Assembly: GCF_004000785.1 (NCBI RefSeq)
Contig: NZ_BILX01000045.1
Span: forward strand, 1-51,290
Source of the DNA: Paenibacillus ehimensis NBRC 15659
GTDB lineage: Bacteria > Bacillota > Bacilli > Paenibacillales > NBRC-103111
DNA: 51,290 nucleotides
Direction of reading: 5' to 3'
Shown piece by piece: positions 33,903 through 43,105 of this stretch. How positions within the stretch are numbered: position 1 is the first letter of the stretch; each line of letters starts with the position of its first letter. The translations under genes and the position numbers were made by a program. The notes below the pieces were generated by a model, which made no database searches, was not told the origin of the DNA, and saw only the letters and a program-made list of their open reading frames with translations.

Positions 33903-35222
33903 TCATCCCCTGTAAAATTCTCGAATTAGCCTTTCCTGCGCTTCCGCGTATGTCAGCTTCTCCGTGACGCGCTGCCGCGTATAATCCCATATCGCTTGGA
34001 TAGCGTCGAGAGATTGATCAATTTCTGAATTTGATCCTCGCTGGTACGCCCCGATATTGATCAGATCTTCCGAATCTTTATACACAGATAGCAATCTTTT
34101 CAAGTTTTCGGCCGCAAGCTGCTGCTCGTGAGGAACAATTTCTTTCATCACCCGGCTTACGCTCGCAAGAACGTCGATAGCGGGGTAGTGCCCGCGGTTG
34201 GCTATGTTACGGTTCAACACGATATGACCATCCAGTATTCCCCGTACGGCATCCGCAATTGGCTCATTCATATCATCCCCATCGACTAGAACCGTATAAA
34301 ATGCCGTAATGGAGCCCTTAGGCCCGGTGCCCGACCGCTCCAGCAGCTTAGGAAGCGTTGCAAATACGGAAGGCGTATAGCCGCGAGTTGCGGGAGGTTC
34401 GCCTACCGCCAAGCCGACTTCGCGCTGTGCCATCGCAAAGCGGGTCACCGAATCCATCATCAGCATCACGTTCATCCCGCGATCGCGAAAAAATTCGGCG
34501 ATGGCCGTCGCGATCAGCGCCCCCTTGATCCGGATGAGCGCCGGTTGATCCGACGTGGCGACAACGACAACGGAACGGGCCAGCCCCTCGGGACCAAGAT
34601 CGCGTTCGATAAAATCGAGCACCTCCCGACCGCGTTCCCCGATAAGCGCAATCACATTCACATCGGCTGACGTGTTGCGGGCAATCATTCCCATCAGCGT
34701 ACTTTTGCCGACGCCGGACCCGGCGAAAATACCGACGCGCTGTCCCTTGCCGATCGTCAGCAAACCGTCGATGCAGCGTACGCCAACGCTTATCGGATCC
34801 AGAACGCGCGGCCGCTTTAACGGATTGCTAGGTATATTATTAGTAGAATATTGTGTCATGCGCGACGGCAAAAATGTTCCGTCCAGCGGTTGTCCGAGCC
34901 CGTCCAGCACTTTGCCGAGCAGTTCGTGTCCTACCTGCACCGTCAACGGCTTGCCCGTACCGACCACATCGCAGCCGGGTCCGATCGCATGAAGCTCGCC
35001 GAGCGGCATAAGGATAACCTTGTTGTTCTTAAAGCCGACAACTTCCGCCTTGAGCGGCTGGTTCGATTTGAGCGGATAGATGTAGCATACGTCGCCGATG
35101 CTCGCATCCGGTCCCTCCGACTCGACCGTTAATCCAATGACCTGAGTGACCTTTCCATTAACGCGGATCGGGTCCACCTGGCTTAAATGCTCTATGTACT
35201 TCTGTGCGGATGGCACCTGCAT
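33903..35222 (-). CDS. fliI: Flagellar export ATPase FliI
   Basis: Hexameric ATPase that energises unfolding and entry of flagellar export substrates. The 439-residue product resembles the F1 beta subunit: Walker A in GIFAGSGVGKST (about 164-175), IGERGREV with the catalytic glutamate, Walker B in VMLMMDSVTRFA, and TRGYTPSVFATLPKLLERSG. ATG at 35220-35222, three bases after the fliH stop. The fliH-fliI-fliJ order keeps the regulator, ATPase and stalk together. Confidence 0.97.
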   Translation of the reverse strand: MQVPSAQKYIEHLSQVDPIRVNGKVTQVIGLTVESEGPDASIGDVCYIYPLKSNQPLKAEVVGFKNNKVILMPLGELHAIGPGCDVVGTGKPLTVQVGHELLGKVLDGLGQPLDGTFLPSRMTQYSTNNIPSNPLKRPRVLDPISVGVRCIDGLLTIGKGQRVGIFAGSGVGKSTLMGMIARNTSADVNVIALIGERGREVLDFIERDLGPEGLARSVVVVATSDQPALIRIKGALIATAIAEFFRDRGMNVMLMMDSVTRFAMAQREVGLAVGEPPATRGYTPSVFATLPKLLERSGTGPKGSITAFYTVLVDGDDMNEPIADAVRGILDGHIVLNRNIANRGHYPAIDVLASVSRVMKEIVPHEQQLAAENLKRLLSVYKDSEDLINIGAYQRGSNSEIDQSLDAIQAIWDYTRQRVTEKLTYAEAQERLIREFYRG

Positions 35223-35225
35223 GAT

Positions 35226-36044
35226 CTAAGATCCCTCGCTTCGCAGCGCCACTTGCCGAAGCGCATTCTTGATTTCGTTCAGCTGCGTGTCGATGCGGGC
35301 GTCGATGCTTCCGAAGGAGGAACGAATAACGCAACCGCGATCTTGTACCGAAGCATCCGGAATAATTTGTAGCTCCGCTTGCGAATCTAAGTGCAACAAA
35401 AGTTCTTCTCGTGCGTCTTGTATATAGGAGAATTGAGAAGGCGACACACAAAGTGCAATAATTCCCTTTTCTCTTCGACGAGACAGTACCTTTTGGATCA
35501 GCTCGATGACCCATTCGGATTCCAGCGTCAGCTGGCGGTCGACGATTTTCTCGGCAATCGAGCAGCTGAGCTCGATTAAGAACGGCTCGGATTCTTGAAT
35601 GATCTGCTGCTTCAGTACGTACGATTGTTCCAAAATTTGCGACGCTTCCTGCAGCATGCTGTCGTACTGCTGGCGAAGCTCCGCTTCGGCTCTGGCCAAT
35701 CCTTCCTGATAGCCTTGCTCGAAGCCCCGGTCCATCGCTTGCTCGATCGTTTCCTGATCCAGCTGCCTGCGCTCGTCCCACCAAGCTTCGATCTCGGCTT
35801 GGGCCTGCTGTCTGATGGCTGCGGCTTCATCCATGGCGGCGCGTACTTGTTCTTCGGCAAACGATTCGGCGTCTTGAAGAATCTGGTCCTTCATCTGCAT
35901 TAGATTGTCGAGCTCAAGCTGTTGCTCCTCCGTCAGTTCGCCGTCTTGCAGCGGTTCTTGTTTGAGAACGGGAGGTGCCGGAGGCTCTACAAGCTTGCGG
36001 TCTTCCATAGCTACATATTGAAACGATTTGATGACATTAGACAA
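35226..36044 (-). CDS. fliH: Flagellar export ATPase regulator FliH
   Basis: Peripheral stator-like protein that dimerises, binds FliI and delivers it to the C-ring. The product of 272 residues has a short N-terminal peptide (MSNVIKSFQYV), a long Glu/Gln-rich helix with small-residue spacing (RGFEQGYQEGLARAEAEL) and a C-terminal domain with CSIAEKIVDRQLTLESEWVIELIQKVL. The start is TTG at 36042-36044, nine bases after GGAGGAG. The in-frame ATG nearer that site is too close to be used. It overlaps fliG by eight bases. Confidence 0.93.
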   Translation of the reverse strand: MSNVIKSFQYVAMEDRKLVEPPAPPVLKQEPLQDGELTEEQQLELDNLMQMKDQILQDAESFAEEQVRAAMDEAAAIRQQAQAEIEAWWDERRQLDQETIEQAMDRGFEQGYQEGLARAEAELRQQYDSMLQEASQILEQSYVLKQQIIQESEPFLIELSCSIAEKIVDRQLTLESEWVIELIQKVLSRRREKGIIALCVSPSQFSYIQDAREELLLHLDSQAELQIIPDASVQDRGCVIRSSFGSIDARIDTQLNEIKNALRQVALRSEGS

Positions 36045-37053
36045 TAATATCATCTCCTCCGCCACGGGCGATGATGATTTCACCGGCTTCTTCCAAACGC
36101 CTGATCGTAGCTACGATGCGTGTCTGTGCTTCTTCGACGTCACGCAGCCGAACCGGACCCATGTATTCCATTTCTTCCCGGAACGTTTCGGCCATCCGCT
36201 TGGACATGTTTTTGAAAATGGCTTCCCGAACTTCTTCGCTGGCCACTTTAAGCGCCAGCTGGAGGTCGGCATTCTCGATGTCGCGGATAATCCGTTGGAT
36301 CGAGCGGTTGTCGATGTTGACAATGTCTTCGAACACGAACATCCGCTTTTTGATTTCCTCGGCAAGCTCAGGATCCTGAATCTCGAGCGAATCGAGGATC
36401 GTACGCTCCGTCCCGCGGTCGACGCCGTTCAAAATCTGAACGACGGCCGAAATCCCGCCGGCATTCGTATAATCCTGCGTAACCGTGGCGGAAAGCTTCT
36501 GCTCAAGCACACGCTCGACTTGACTGATGACCTCAGGCGACGTGCTGTCCATCAAAGCAACGCGCTTCGCCACATCCGCCTGCTTCTCCTGAGGAAGCGA
36601 AGACAGAATGATGGAGGCTTGCTCCGGCTGCAGGTAAGCAAGAACCAGAGCAATGGTTTGCGAATTTTCATTCTGGATAAAGTTCAAGATTTGAGCAGGA
36701 TCGGCTTTCCGGGCAAAATCGAAAGGTCTCACTTGAAGCGTCGCCGTCAACCGATTGATGATATCCAATGCTTTCTGAGATCCGAGCGCTTTCTCCAAAA
36801 TCTCTTTCGCATAAGTGATACCGCCTTGCGATATGAATTCTTGGGCTAAGCAAATTTGATGGAACTCTGCCAAGATCGCTTCTTTTTCGGCATTGTCAAC
36901 TTTTCTGACATTGGCTATTTCCAAAGTGAGCTGCTCAATTTCTTCGTCACGCAGATGTTTAAAAATTTGAGCGGACACTTCCGGACCCAAACTAATCAAA
37001 AGAATTGCGGCTTTTTGTCGCCCCGTTAAACCCGGTTGCTGTACTTTAGCCAA
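36037..37053 (-). CDS. fliG: Flagellar motor switch protein FliG
   Basis: Rotor protein whose C-terminal domain contacts MotA and generates torque. The 338-residue product, the same length as in B. subtilis, has the N-terminal GLTGRQKAAILLISLGPE region that binds FliF and the middle-domain ENSQTIALVLAYLQPEQASIIL. The C-terminal domain contains the charged torque helix in IIRDIENADLQLALKVASEEVREAIFKNMSKR. The start is TTG at 37051-37053, eight bases after GAGGTG; a GTG three codons before sits on that site. It overlaps fliH by eight bases. Confidence 0.97.
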   Translation of the reverse strand: MAKVQQPGLTGRQKAAILLISLGPEVSAQIFKHLRDEEIEQLTLEIANVRKVDNAEKEAILAEFHQICLAQEFISQGGITYAKEILEKALGSQKALDIINRLTATLQVRPFDFARKADPAQILNFIQNENSQTIALVLAYLQPEQASIILSSLPQEKQADVAKRVALMDSTSPEVISQVERVLEQKLSATVTQDYTNAGGISAVVQILNGVDRGTERTILDSLEIQDPELAEEIKKRMFVFEDIVNIDNRSIQRIIRDIENADLQLALKVASEEVREAIFKNMSKRMAETFREEMEYMGPVRLRDVEEAQTRIVATIRRLEEAGEIIIARGGGDDIIV

Positions 37054-37066
37054 GTGTTGCACACCT

Positions 37067-38662
37067 CTATTCGTCTACTAACCAAGTGCGGAGCAGATTA
37101 ACAAATTCATCCGGTTTTTTCTTGGCAAGCTGTTCCAGCTGCTTGCGCACTTGATTTTCATTGTTCAAGTTATCGATATCGATGGTCGGGAATTCCACTC
37201 GCGGCGACTCGTCCAGGATCTCTTCTTCTTCCTCTTGCTGCGCTTTGCGTCTGCGCACAAACCAGTAGGCGCCTCCGCCGAGCAAAGCAAGAGCCAATCC
37301 GCCGAGCGCACCGTAGAGCAGCATCGAATTTGTACTCGTTCCCTGATTTTCGTTCGTTTTAGCGAACACGTGAGGAAACACGGTTACCTTTTTTTCAAGC
37401 TCTGCATCCGTTATTTGTTGCTTGTTATCGGCCAAGCCTGCACGCACGACGTTGATGAGAATGTCCCTAACCGCTTTAATTGTATCTGGCGTAAGCGAGG
37501 CCGGATTTTGCGGATCGGGCGGTTCAATGCCAACGTTAATGGTTAAATCTTTTACTATGTAGGGCGTCATTTCAATTTCGTTCGTAATCCGGTTGACTTC
37601 CCGGTTTACCGTTTTTTGCAGCTCTTCGGAATTCGTCTTTCCGCTGTTGCTGCTGCCTGGGTATCCCGGCACATCCGTCGCGCCCGTTCCCGGTACGCCG
37701 GACGTCCCTGCGCTGCCGTCGCTCGTATAGTTCTTTTGGATCTCTTGAATGGAAATATCGAGCCCGGTTTGGTCTACCGTATTCGGCGCAGTTACCAGCT
37801 GCTCCTTGCGTCTCGTCTGATCGAAGTTCATCGTAGAGAACACACTTACGATCACTTTGTCCCGGCCGAGAATGGAGCCAAGCATTTGCTGCACGTTGCG
37901 CTGCACGTCGTTTCTGAATTTGTTGTTGATTTCGAACTGCTGCAAAGCAAGATTGGAAGCTCCGCTCACTTTGCCATTCGCCTTGGAGTACTCGAGCAAA
38001 TCGCCGTTTTGATCGGAAATCGTTATGTTTTCGATCGGCAGTCCTTTAATGCTGTGGGAAACCAAGTTATACATCGTATCGACCTTGGCCTGATCAAGCG
38101 TATAGCCAGGCTTGATATCAAGCACGACGGAGGCCGATGCTTTCTCCGGTTCCTCCCCCTTCCGCAAGAACAAGCTTTCCTGTGGCAAGCTGATCAATAC
38201 TTTGGAGCTTGCGATCGCATTGTTCGAGTTGATGAGCTGCTGCAGCTCGCCTTGAATGGCATTGACGTACTTGACGTCGAATTCTCTGTCCGTTGTGCCG
38301 AAGGTGCTGCTTTGGCTGAAGGCGCCGTAGCCGACATTGCCGTTTTTGTTCAAGCCTTGCGATTCGACGGCAAGCTTGACGCTCGCTACTTGACTGCGCG
38401 GAACGCCGATGCTTTTTCCGTCTTCGCTGAGCTGATACGGAATCTTGGCGCCGTCCAAATACGCTTTGATGGCCGCTGCGTCGCTAGGCTGCAAGTTCGT
38501 ATAAGCCAAGGCGTACTCGGTTTTAGAAAAATTATAACTAATAATACCTACCGTCAGTATGACTAAAATCACAGTTGCGATAACAGTCCACTTCTGCGTT
38601 TTGCTGAATTGATTCCAATATTGTTTCGTTCGATTCCAATATTGGAGCACATTTTCGTTCAC
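37067..38662 (-). CDS. fliF: Flagellar MS-ring protein FliF
   Basis: Forms the MS-ring that seeds the basal body and houses the export gate. The 531-residue product has two membrane helices (about 25-45 and 445-468) flanking a large extracytoplasmic region with ring-building motifs (YTNLQPSDAAAIKAYLDGAKIPYQL; ESLFLRKGEEPEKASASVVLDI). The C-terminal cytoplasmic tail (NLNNENQVRKQLEQLAKKKPDEFVNLLRTWL) binds FliG. The start is GTG at 38660-38662 after GGGGTG. fliG follows after 13 bases. Confidence 0.96.
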   Translation of the reverse strand: MNENVLQYWNRTKQYWNQFSKTQKWTVIATVILVILTVGIISYNFSKTEYALAYTNLQPSDAAAIKAYLDGAKIPYQLSEDGKSIGVPRSQVASVKLAVESQGLNKNGNVGYGAFSQSSTFGTTDREFDVKYVNAIQGELQQLINSNNAIASSKVLISLPQESLFLRKGEEPEKASASVVLDIKPGYTLDQAKVDTMYNLVSHSIKGLPIENITISDQNGDLLEYSKANGKVSGASNLALQQFEINNKFRNDVQRNVQQMLGSILGRDKVIVSVFSTMNFDQTRRKEQLVTAPNTVDQTGLDISIQEIQKNYTSDGSAGTSGVPGTGATDVPGYPGSSNSGKTNSEELQKTVNREVNRITNEIEMTPYIVKDLTINVGIEPPDPQNPASLTPDTIKAVRDILINVVRAGLADNKQQITDAELEKKVTVFPHVFAKTNENQGTSTNSMLLYGALGGLALALLGGGAYWFVRRRKAQQEEEEEILDESPRVEFPTIDIDNLNNENQVRKQLEQLAKKKPDEFVNLLRTWLVDE

Positions 38663-38706
38663 TGTTTCACCCCATCTGATGAACCCTCGTCAGGTACGTT
38701 TGAAGA

Positions 38707-39009
38707 TTAGATTTGCGTTCTCATGATTTCTTGATAGGCCTCGATGACTTTGTTTCGCACTTGAACCGTGAGCTCTAATCCCAAGGACGCTTTTTCAGAG
38801 GCGATCATCAGTTGATGCACGTCGGAGATTTCTCCTGTGACGAACTGGCCTTTCATTGCATCGGCGGTGGACTGCTTAGCATTCAAATCGGCAATGGCGT
38901 CGCTCAAAAATTTTCCGAATTGGTCCGTAACTTCGGACGCGCTTGTGATTTTGGGTTGAACGGCGCCGGCAATCTGCTGCGGCTGCTGCAATTTCAGGGA
39001 TTCGATCAT
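38707..39009 (-). CDS. fliE: Hook-basal body junction protein FliE
   Basis: Links the MS-ring to the proximal rod and is an early export substrate. The 100-residue product has the FliE C-terminal signature DVHQLMIASEKASLGLELTVQVRNKVIEAYQEIMRTQI. ATG at 39007-39009. It lies between flgC and fliF in the standard order. Confidence 0.95.
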   Translation of the reverse strand: MIESLKLQQPQQIAGAVQPKITSASEVTDQFGKFLSDAIADLNAKQSTADAMKGQFVTGEISDVHQLMIASEKASLGLELTVQVRNKVIEAYQEIMRTQI

Positions 39010-39032
39010 GAATTATTACTCCTTTTCGTTAA

Positions 39033-39488
39033 CTATTTCCCGATTTCCAACGCTTTCCCGATCAAAGCCTTGGAAGCGTTCAGCGCGGTGACGTTAGCTT
39101 CGTAGGACCGGGTAGCCGAGATCATATCGACCATTTCTTTCAAAATGTCCACATTGGGCAAAAGTACCATGCCGTTCTCGTCCGCATCCGGATGCGTCGG
39201 GTCGTAATGCTGCCTAAAAGGAGAAGGATCGTCGATCACTTGAGTTACCCGAACGCCGTCCCCGGCTCCCGCATTTTTACCGGACATGGCATTGGCAAGC
39301 GACTCGGCGAAATTTTGCTGCTTTGGTTCGAAAGACACAAGCTTGCGCTGGTACGGGACCCATTTACCGTTGACCATTCGTGCTCTTGTCGAATCCGCAT
39401 TGGCAATATTGGACGAAATGACGTCCATCCGAAAGCGCTGCGCCGTTAGTGCGGAAGAACTGATGTCAAATCCGTTTGTAAGTCTCAT
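39033..39488 (-). CDS. flgC: Flagellar proximal rod protein FlgC
   Basis: Rod subunit. The 151-residue product begins with the rod N-terminus FDISSSALTAQRFRMDVISSNIANADST. It has the FlgC-specific middle DDPSPFRQHYDPTHPDADENGMVLLPNVDILKEMVDMISATRSYEANVTALNASK and normal length. ATG at 39486-39488, three bases after the flgB stop. Confidence 0.96.
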   Translation of the reverse strand: MRLTNGFDISSSALTAQRFRMDVISSNIANADSTRARMVNGKWVPYQRKLVSFEPKQQNFAESLANAMSGKNAGAGDGVRVTQVIDDPSPFRQHYDPTHPDADENGMVLLPNVDILKEMVDMISATRSYEANVTALNASKALIGKALEIGK

Positions 39489-39491
39489 CCG

Positions 39492-39893
39492 TTACACTCT
39501 CCCGCCGATAGCTGTTCTGATTTTTTTGATCTCGCCGCTGACTTGCTGAACCATTACGTTGTACCGAAGCTGGTTTTTGGCCATAAGCGCCATTTCGTAA
39601 TCGATATCGACGTTATTCAAGTTGTTATTGATCATGGACTGGTTGTCACGAACGATTTGCGGCTCCGGCTTTGCCGGGCGGCCGATATAAAAATGCCTCG
39701 GATCGGTCCGATACCCTTCAATCCCGGCTCCGTTCATTTCCTGCTGCAGCAGTTCTTCAAAACGAACTTCCGACCGTTTGAAAAAGGGCGTGTCGACATT
39801 TGCCACATTGTCGGCAATCACTTTTTGCCTAAGTGCGGCGGCATCAAGAGCACGCTCCAGCGTTTGAAATGAGGGCTTGTTTAAAATATTCAT
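39492..39893 (-). CDS. flgB: Flagellar proximal rod protein FlgB
   Basis: Rod subunit and first gene of the flagellar/chemotaxis operon. The 133-residue product has the FlgB pattern RQKVIADNVANVDTPFFKRSEVRFEELLQ and a C-terminal MALMAKNQLRYNVMVQQVSGE. I use the ATG at 39891-39893, seven bases after GGGAG; a longer TTG frame upstream lacks a site. The operon promoter must lie in the 174 bases up to the codY terminator. Confidence 0.95.
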   Translation of the reverse strand: MNILNKPSFQTLERALDAAALRQKVIADNVANVDTPFFKRSEVRFEELLQQEMNGAGIEGYRTDPRHFYIGRPAKPEPQIVRDNQSMINNNLNNVDIDYEMALMAKNQLRYNVMVQQVSGEIKKIRTAIGGRV

Positions 39894-40010
39894 GCGTTGA
39901 CTCCCACTTTCCAAGGATGATTCTGAATCTAGTTATTCAACAAGATAACGTAATATCCTCCTTCCTTCGACATCTAAACATAAAAAAAATACAATAGGGT
40001 TTGTCGTAAA

Positions 40011-40032
40011 ATGTAGTAAACGAGAACTACAT
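40011..40032. promoter_or_regulatory. Inverted repeat in the flgB promoter region
   Basis: Perfect 7-bp arms ATGTAGT (40011-40017) and ACTACAT (40026-40032) flank an 8-base AT-rich spacer. It lies between the codY terminator and flgB. On the minus strand AATATAGAT, a possible -10 region, abuts the upstream arm, and TTTACT-18-TATTGT starts inside the repeat. No promoter here is convincing; the repeat could be an operator or a leader hairpin. No CodY-type AATTTTCNGAAAATT box was seen. Confidence 0.35.
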
Positions 40033-40067
40033 CTATATTGAGAGATCTTGGAAGTGAATACAATATG

Positions 40068-40095
40068 AAAAAAGCCCTATATTTGCATATAGAGC
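40068..40095 (-). terminator. Terminator of codY
   Basis: On the minus strand a 9-bp stem (GCTCTATAT with ATATAGGGC, one T-G wobble) encloses a GCAA tetraloop and is followed by TTTTTT (40073-40068). It starts 39 bases after the codY stop and separates the hslVU-codY unit from the flagellar operon. Confidence 0.8.
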
Positions 40096-40133
40096 CCAAA
40101 ATGTTAAATATTTCACGTTTTTGAGAATACTGA

Positions 40134-40907
40134 CTACGCTTTCACACTTTGGATTCCAGCCATCAATTGATCGTTCAAAATGCGAATATACGTTCCCTTC
40201 ATGCCAAGCGAACGCGTTTCAATGACACCCGCGCTTTCCAGCTTGCGCAGGGCATTGACGATCACCGAACGGGTAATCCCTACACGATCCGCGATTTTGC
40301 TGGCTACAAGCAGGCCTTCCGACCCTTCAAGCTGCTCAAAAATATGCTCGACCGCTTCCAGCTCGCTGAAGGATAACGAACCGACCGCCACCTGAACGAC
40401 CGCTTTCCCCCGGGCTTCGATCTCAATTTGCTCCGCTTTTTCGCGCAAAATTTCCATCGCCACGACTGTTGAACCGTATTCCGCCAAAATCAAATCGTCA
40501 TCGATAAACATGCCGTTGTTTTTCGTAAGAACAAGCGTTCCCAATCGTTCACCGCCACCGATAATTGGCACAATCGTCATGTAAAAGCCTGAATCTGTTG
40601 AAATTTGTCGAAAGATATCGAATTCGCTGCCTGCCTCCAAGTTGGAGGATGTCTCCTCCACTTTGAGCAGAAGCTGGTTATATTCGGGCGGAAACCGGTT
40701 TTCCTGGAGCACCGTTTCGTTCACGCCGGCCTCGAATACGGGCGTTGTAAACGCGCTTCCCAGCACCTTCCCTCTCCGACTGACGACAAATATATCCGCC
40801 TGCAAAATATCGCTTAGGACTGCAGCCATATCCATAAAACTGACCGGATTCCCCGCTTCCTTTTGCAGCAGTTTATTCAGCCTTCTGGTTTTCATCAAAA
40901 GTGTCAT
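40134..40907 (-). CDS. codY: Global transcriptional regulator CodY
   Basis: GTP- and branched-chain-amino-acid-sensing repressor of nutrient-limitation genes, including motility genes in B. subtilis. The product of 257 residues has an N-terminal GAF-type ligand domain (about 1-150). Its C-terminal winged helix-turn-helix carries the strictly conserved recognition region [44 protein letters not shown] use the ATG at 40905-40907, eight bases after GGAGG. It follows hslU by 24 bases in the same unit, as in Bacillus. Confidence 0.97.
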   Translation of the reverse strand: MTLLMKTRRLNKLLQKEAGNPVSFMDMAAVLSDILQADIFVVSRRGKVLGSAFTTPVFEAGVNETVLQENRFPPEYNQLLLKVEETSSNLEAGSEFDIFRQISTDSGFYMTIVPIIGGGERLGTLVLTKNNGMFIDDDLILAEYGSTVVAMEILREKAEQIEIEARGKAVVQVAVGSLSFSELEAVEHIFEQLEGSEGLLVASKIADRVGITRSVIVNALRKLESAGVIETRSLGMKGTYIRILNDQLMAGIQSVKA

Positions 40908-40931
40908 TACTCTTGCCTCCAAAGTTGACGA

Positions 40932-42329
40932 TTACAAAATATACTGGCTGAGGTCCCGGTTCTGCACGATACCGGACAGCTTTTCCCTGACATACTCCGG
41001 TGAAATTACGATCTGCTCAAGGGTGATTTCCGGCGCTTCGAAGGACAAATCCTCCAGCAATTTCTCCAAAATGGTATGCAACCGGCGGGCGCCGATGTTG
41101 TCGGTATTCTGATTTACGTCCGCGGCAATCCGGGCGATTTCCAGAATCGCTTCATCGGAAAACTCGACTCGAATCCCTTCGGTTTCCAGCAGTGCCGTAT
41201 ATTGCTTGGTCAGCGCATTTTTCGGCTCCTTCAATATGAGCACAAAGTCCTGCTCCGATAAACTGCTAAGTTCGACCCGGATCGGAAACCGCCCCTGAAG
41301 CTCGGGAATCAAATCCGACGGTTTCGCGATATGGAATGCCCCTGCCGCCACAAACAAGATATAATCCGTTTTTACAGGGCCGTATTTGGTCATGACGGTC
41401 GATCCTTCGACAATAGGTAAAATGTCCCGCTGCACGCCTTCACGCGAGACGTCCGGCCCGCTGCCGCGGCTGGAGCTGCAGATCTTATCAATCTCGTCGA
41501 TAAAAATGATGCCCCCCTGCTCGGCCCGCTTCACCGCTTCCTGGATCACTTCGTCCATATCCAGCAGCTTTTGCGCTTCCTCCTGAAGCAGCACCTTGCG
41601 CGCTTCTTTGATCGGGAGCTTGCGCTTTTTCGTGCGCTTTGGCATCAGGCTTCCGAACAGTTCCTGCATATTCATGCCCGCTTGTTCGTTGCCCTGTCCC
41701 GCCAGCATATCGAACATCGAAGGAGAACTATCCTCCACCTCGATTTCAATCACTTGATTCTCAAGCTCGCCGCTCAGAAGACGTTCCCTGACTTCCTGCC
41801 TGCGGGACGCAATCGACGAATCCGTTTCCGGCTCCGTATCCGTATGGCCCGCATTTTGTTGGCCAAACAGCATTTCCAACGGATTGCGCTGACCCCGATG
41901 CTTGGACGGACTAGGTACAAGGATGGATACGATCCGGTCGTGAACCATTTGCTCCGCACGGTCCTTAAGCTTATCGGTTTTCTCCGCTTTTACCATGCGG
42001 ATCGACGTTTCCACCAAATCCCGGACCATCGACTCGACATCGCGTCCGACATATCCGACTTCCGTAAATTTGGTCGCCTCGACTTTGATAAACGGCGCAT
42101 TGACCAGCTTTGCCATTCGGCGGGCGATTTCCGTCTTGCCGACGCCGGTCGGTCCGATCATTAACAGGTTCTTCGGCGCGATCTCGTCGCGCAGCGACTC
42201 TTCAAGTAAGCTCCGGCGGTACCTGTTGCGCAGCGCGACGGCAACGGACTTCTTGGCCTGCTTCTGTCCGACGATATACTTATCCAATTCGGCTACGATT
42301 TCTCTGGGGGTTAAGGCTATTTGCTTCAA
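40932..42329 (-). CDS. hslU: HslU (ClpY) ATPase subunit of HslVU protease
   Basis: AAA+ unfoldase that feeds proteins to HslV. The 465-residue product has [17 protein letters not shown] at the N-terminus, Walker A GPTGVGKT at 59-66, a Gln/Asn-rich I-domain, Walker B in [10 protein letters not shown] and the sensor region [12 protein letters not shown]. The start chosen is TTG at 42327-42329, eight bases after GGAGG, giving [10 protein letters not shown] and the B. subtilis-like length. ATGs at 42335 and 42350 are possible, but the first is too close to that site and the second has none. Confidence 0.95.
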   Translation of the reverse strand: MKQIALTPREIVAELDKYIVGQKQAKKSVAVALRNRYRRSLLEESLRDEIAPKNLLMIGPTGVGKTEIARRMAKLVNAPFIKVEATKFTEVGYVGRDVESMVRDLVETSIRMVKAEKTDKLKDRAEQMVHDRIVSILVPSPSKHRGQRNPLEMLFGQQNAGHTDTEPETDSSIASRRQEVRERLLSGELENQVIEIEVEDSSPSMFDMLAGQGNEQAGMNMQELFGSLMPKRTKKRKLPIKEARKVLLQEEAQKLLDMDEVIQEAVKRAEQGGIIFIDEIDKICSSSRGSGPDVSREGVQRDILPIVEGSTVMTKYGPVKTDYILFVAAGAFHIAKPSDLIPELQGRFPIRVELSSLSEQDFVLILKEPKNALTKQYTALLETEGIRVEFSDEAILEIARIAADVNQNTDNIGARRLHTILEKLLEDLSFEAPEITLEQIVISPEYVREKLSGIVQNRDLSQYIL

Positions 42330-42346
42330 CGTCATAACCTCCTGGA

Positions 42347-42889
42347 TCATTCGATTTCTTCGACAATGATATTATGATTCGTAAACACGCAAATCTCGGC
42401 CGCCATCGTAAGCGCGGCATGGGCGATCTCCTTCGCGCTCATCTGCGGCGCATAACGGTGCAGCGCCCGGCCGGCCGCGAGCGCAAAGCTGCCCCCGGAA
42501 CCGATCGCCAGGATGCCGTCGTCCGGCTCGATGATTTCCCCGTTACCCGACAGAAGCAGCAGCCCGCTCCGGTCCATCACGATCATCATCGCCTCCAGCC
42601 TGCGCAGCACACGATCCTGCCGCCAATCTTTAGTCAGTTCGACGGCCGACCGCTGCAAATTGCCGTGGTGCTCTTCCAGCTTCGCCTCGAACTTCTCGAA
42701 TAATGTAATCGCATCGGCGACCGATCCGGCGAAACCGGCTATGACATTGCCGCGATACAATCTTCTCACCTTTTTGGCTTGACTTTTCATGACCATGCTG
42801 TTGCCGAAGGTCACTTGTCCGTCCCCTGCAATAGCGCCCTTGCCCTGATGGCGGACGGCAAAAATCGTCGTGGCGTGAAATTGCTCCAT
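42347..42889 (-). CDS. hslV: HslV (ClpQ) peptidase subunit of HslVU protease
   Basis: Proteasome-like N-terminal nucleophile peptidase. The 180-residue product begins [16 protein letters not shown] and has GDGQVTFG at 23-30, [18 protein letters not shown] and [13 protein letters not shown], all typical. B. subtilis ClpQ starts MSSFHATTIF and uses the exposed Ser; here residue 2 is Glu, so the nucleophile is more likely Thr7 after removal of a six-residue propeptide. The ATG at 42887-42889 has GGAGG about 12 bases upstream, a rather long spacing. It is encoded directly after trmFO with no recombinase gene between. Confidence 0.94.
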   Translation of the reverse strand: MEQFHATTIFAVRHQGKGAIAGDGQVTFGNSMVMKSQAKKVRRLYRGNVIAGFAGSVADAITLFEKFEAKLEEHHGNLQRSAVELTKDWRQDRVLRRLEAMMIVMDRSGLLLLSGNGEIIEPDDGILAIGSGGSFALAAGRALHRYAPQMSAKEIAHAALTMAAEICVFTNHNIIVEEIE

Positions 42890-43017
42890 GAGCCCGATAT
42901 TCCTCCTCCATTGTAAAGAAAAGCTTCGGATTAAGCGCTTTTCCGCCCACAATAACACTCGCTGCGGGCTTCCAGAACCTGTTGCTTCTGCATAAATTTA
43001 GTTGTCTACAAGACGAA

Positions 43018-43041
43018 AACTAAGCTGTTTCAAGCTTAGTT
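43018..43041 (-). terminator. Hairpin after trmFO, possible terminator or hslV leader
   Basis: A perfect 9-bp stem (AACTAAGCT / AGCTTAGTT) with a 6-base loop, followed on the minus strand by TTTTCGTCTT. The T run is short. It lies between trmFO and hslV and could reduce transcription into hslVU-codY. Confidence 0.55.
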
Positions 43042-43049
43042 CGGGGAAG

Positions 43050-43067
43050 GCTCCGCGATAGCGGAGC
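43050..43067 (-). repeat. Second GC-rich hairpin between trmFO and hslV
   Basis: A perfect 7-bp stem GCTCCGC / GCGGAGC with a 4-base loop, nine bases upstream (in transcription) of the hairpin at 43018-43041. It has no T run of its own. The pair may form a tandem structure at the 3' end of the trmFO message. Confidence 0.5.
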
Positions 43068-43105
43068 AAGATAATATTCGGATCTATCGTAACACAGTAC
43101 ATGTT

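Noticed and set aside
39915..40133. CodY-binding site upstream of flgB
   Set aside because: CodY controls this operon in B. subtilis, but no AATTTTCNGAAAATT-like sequence with few mismatches is visible here.
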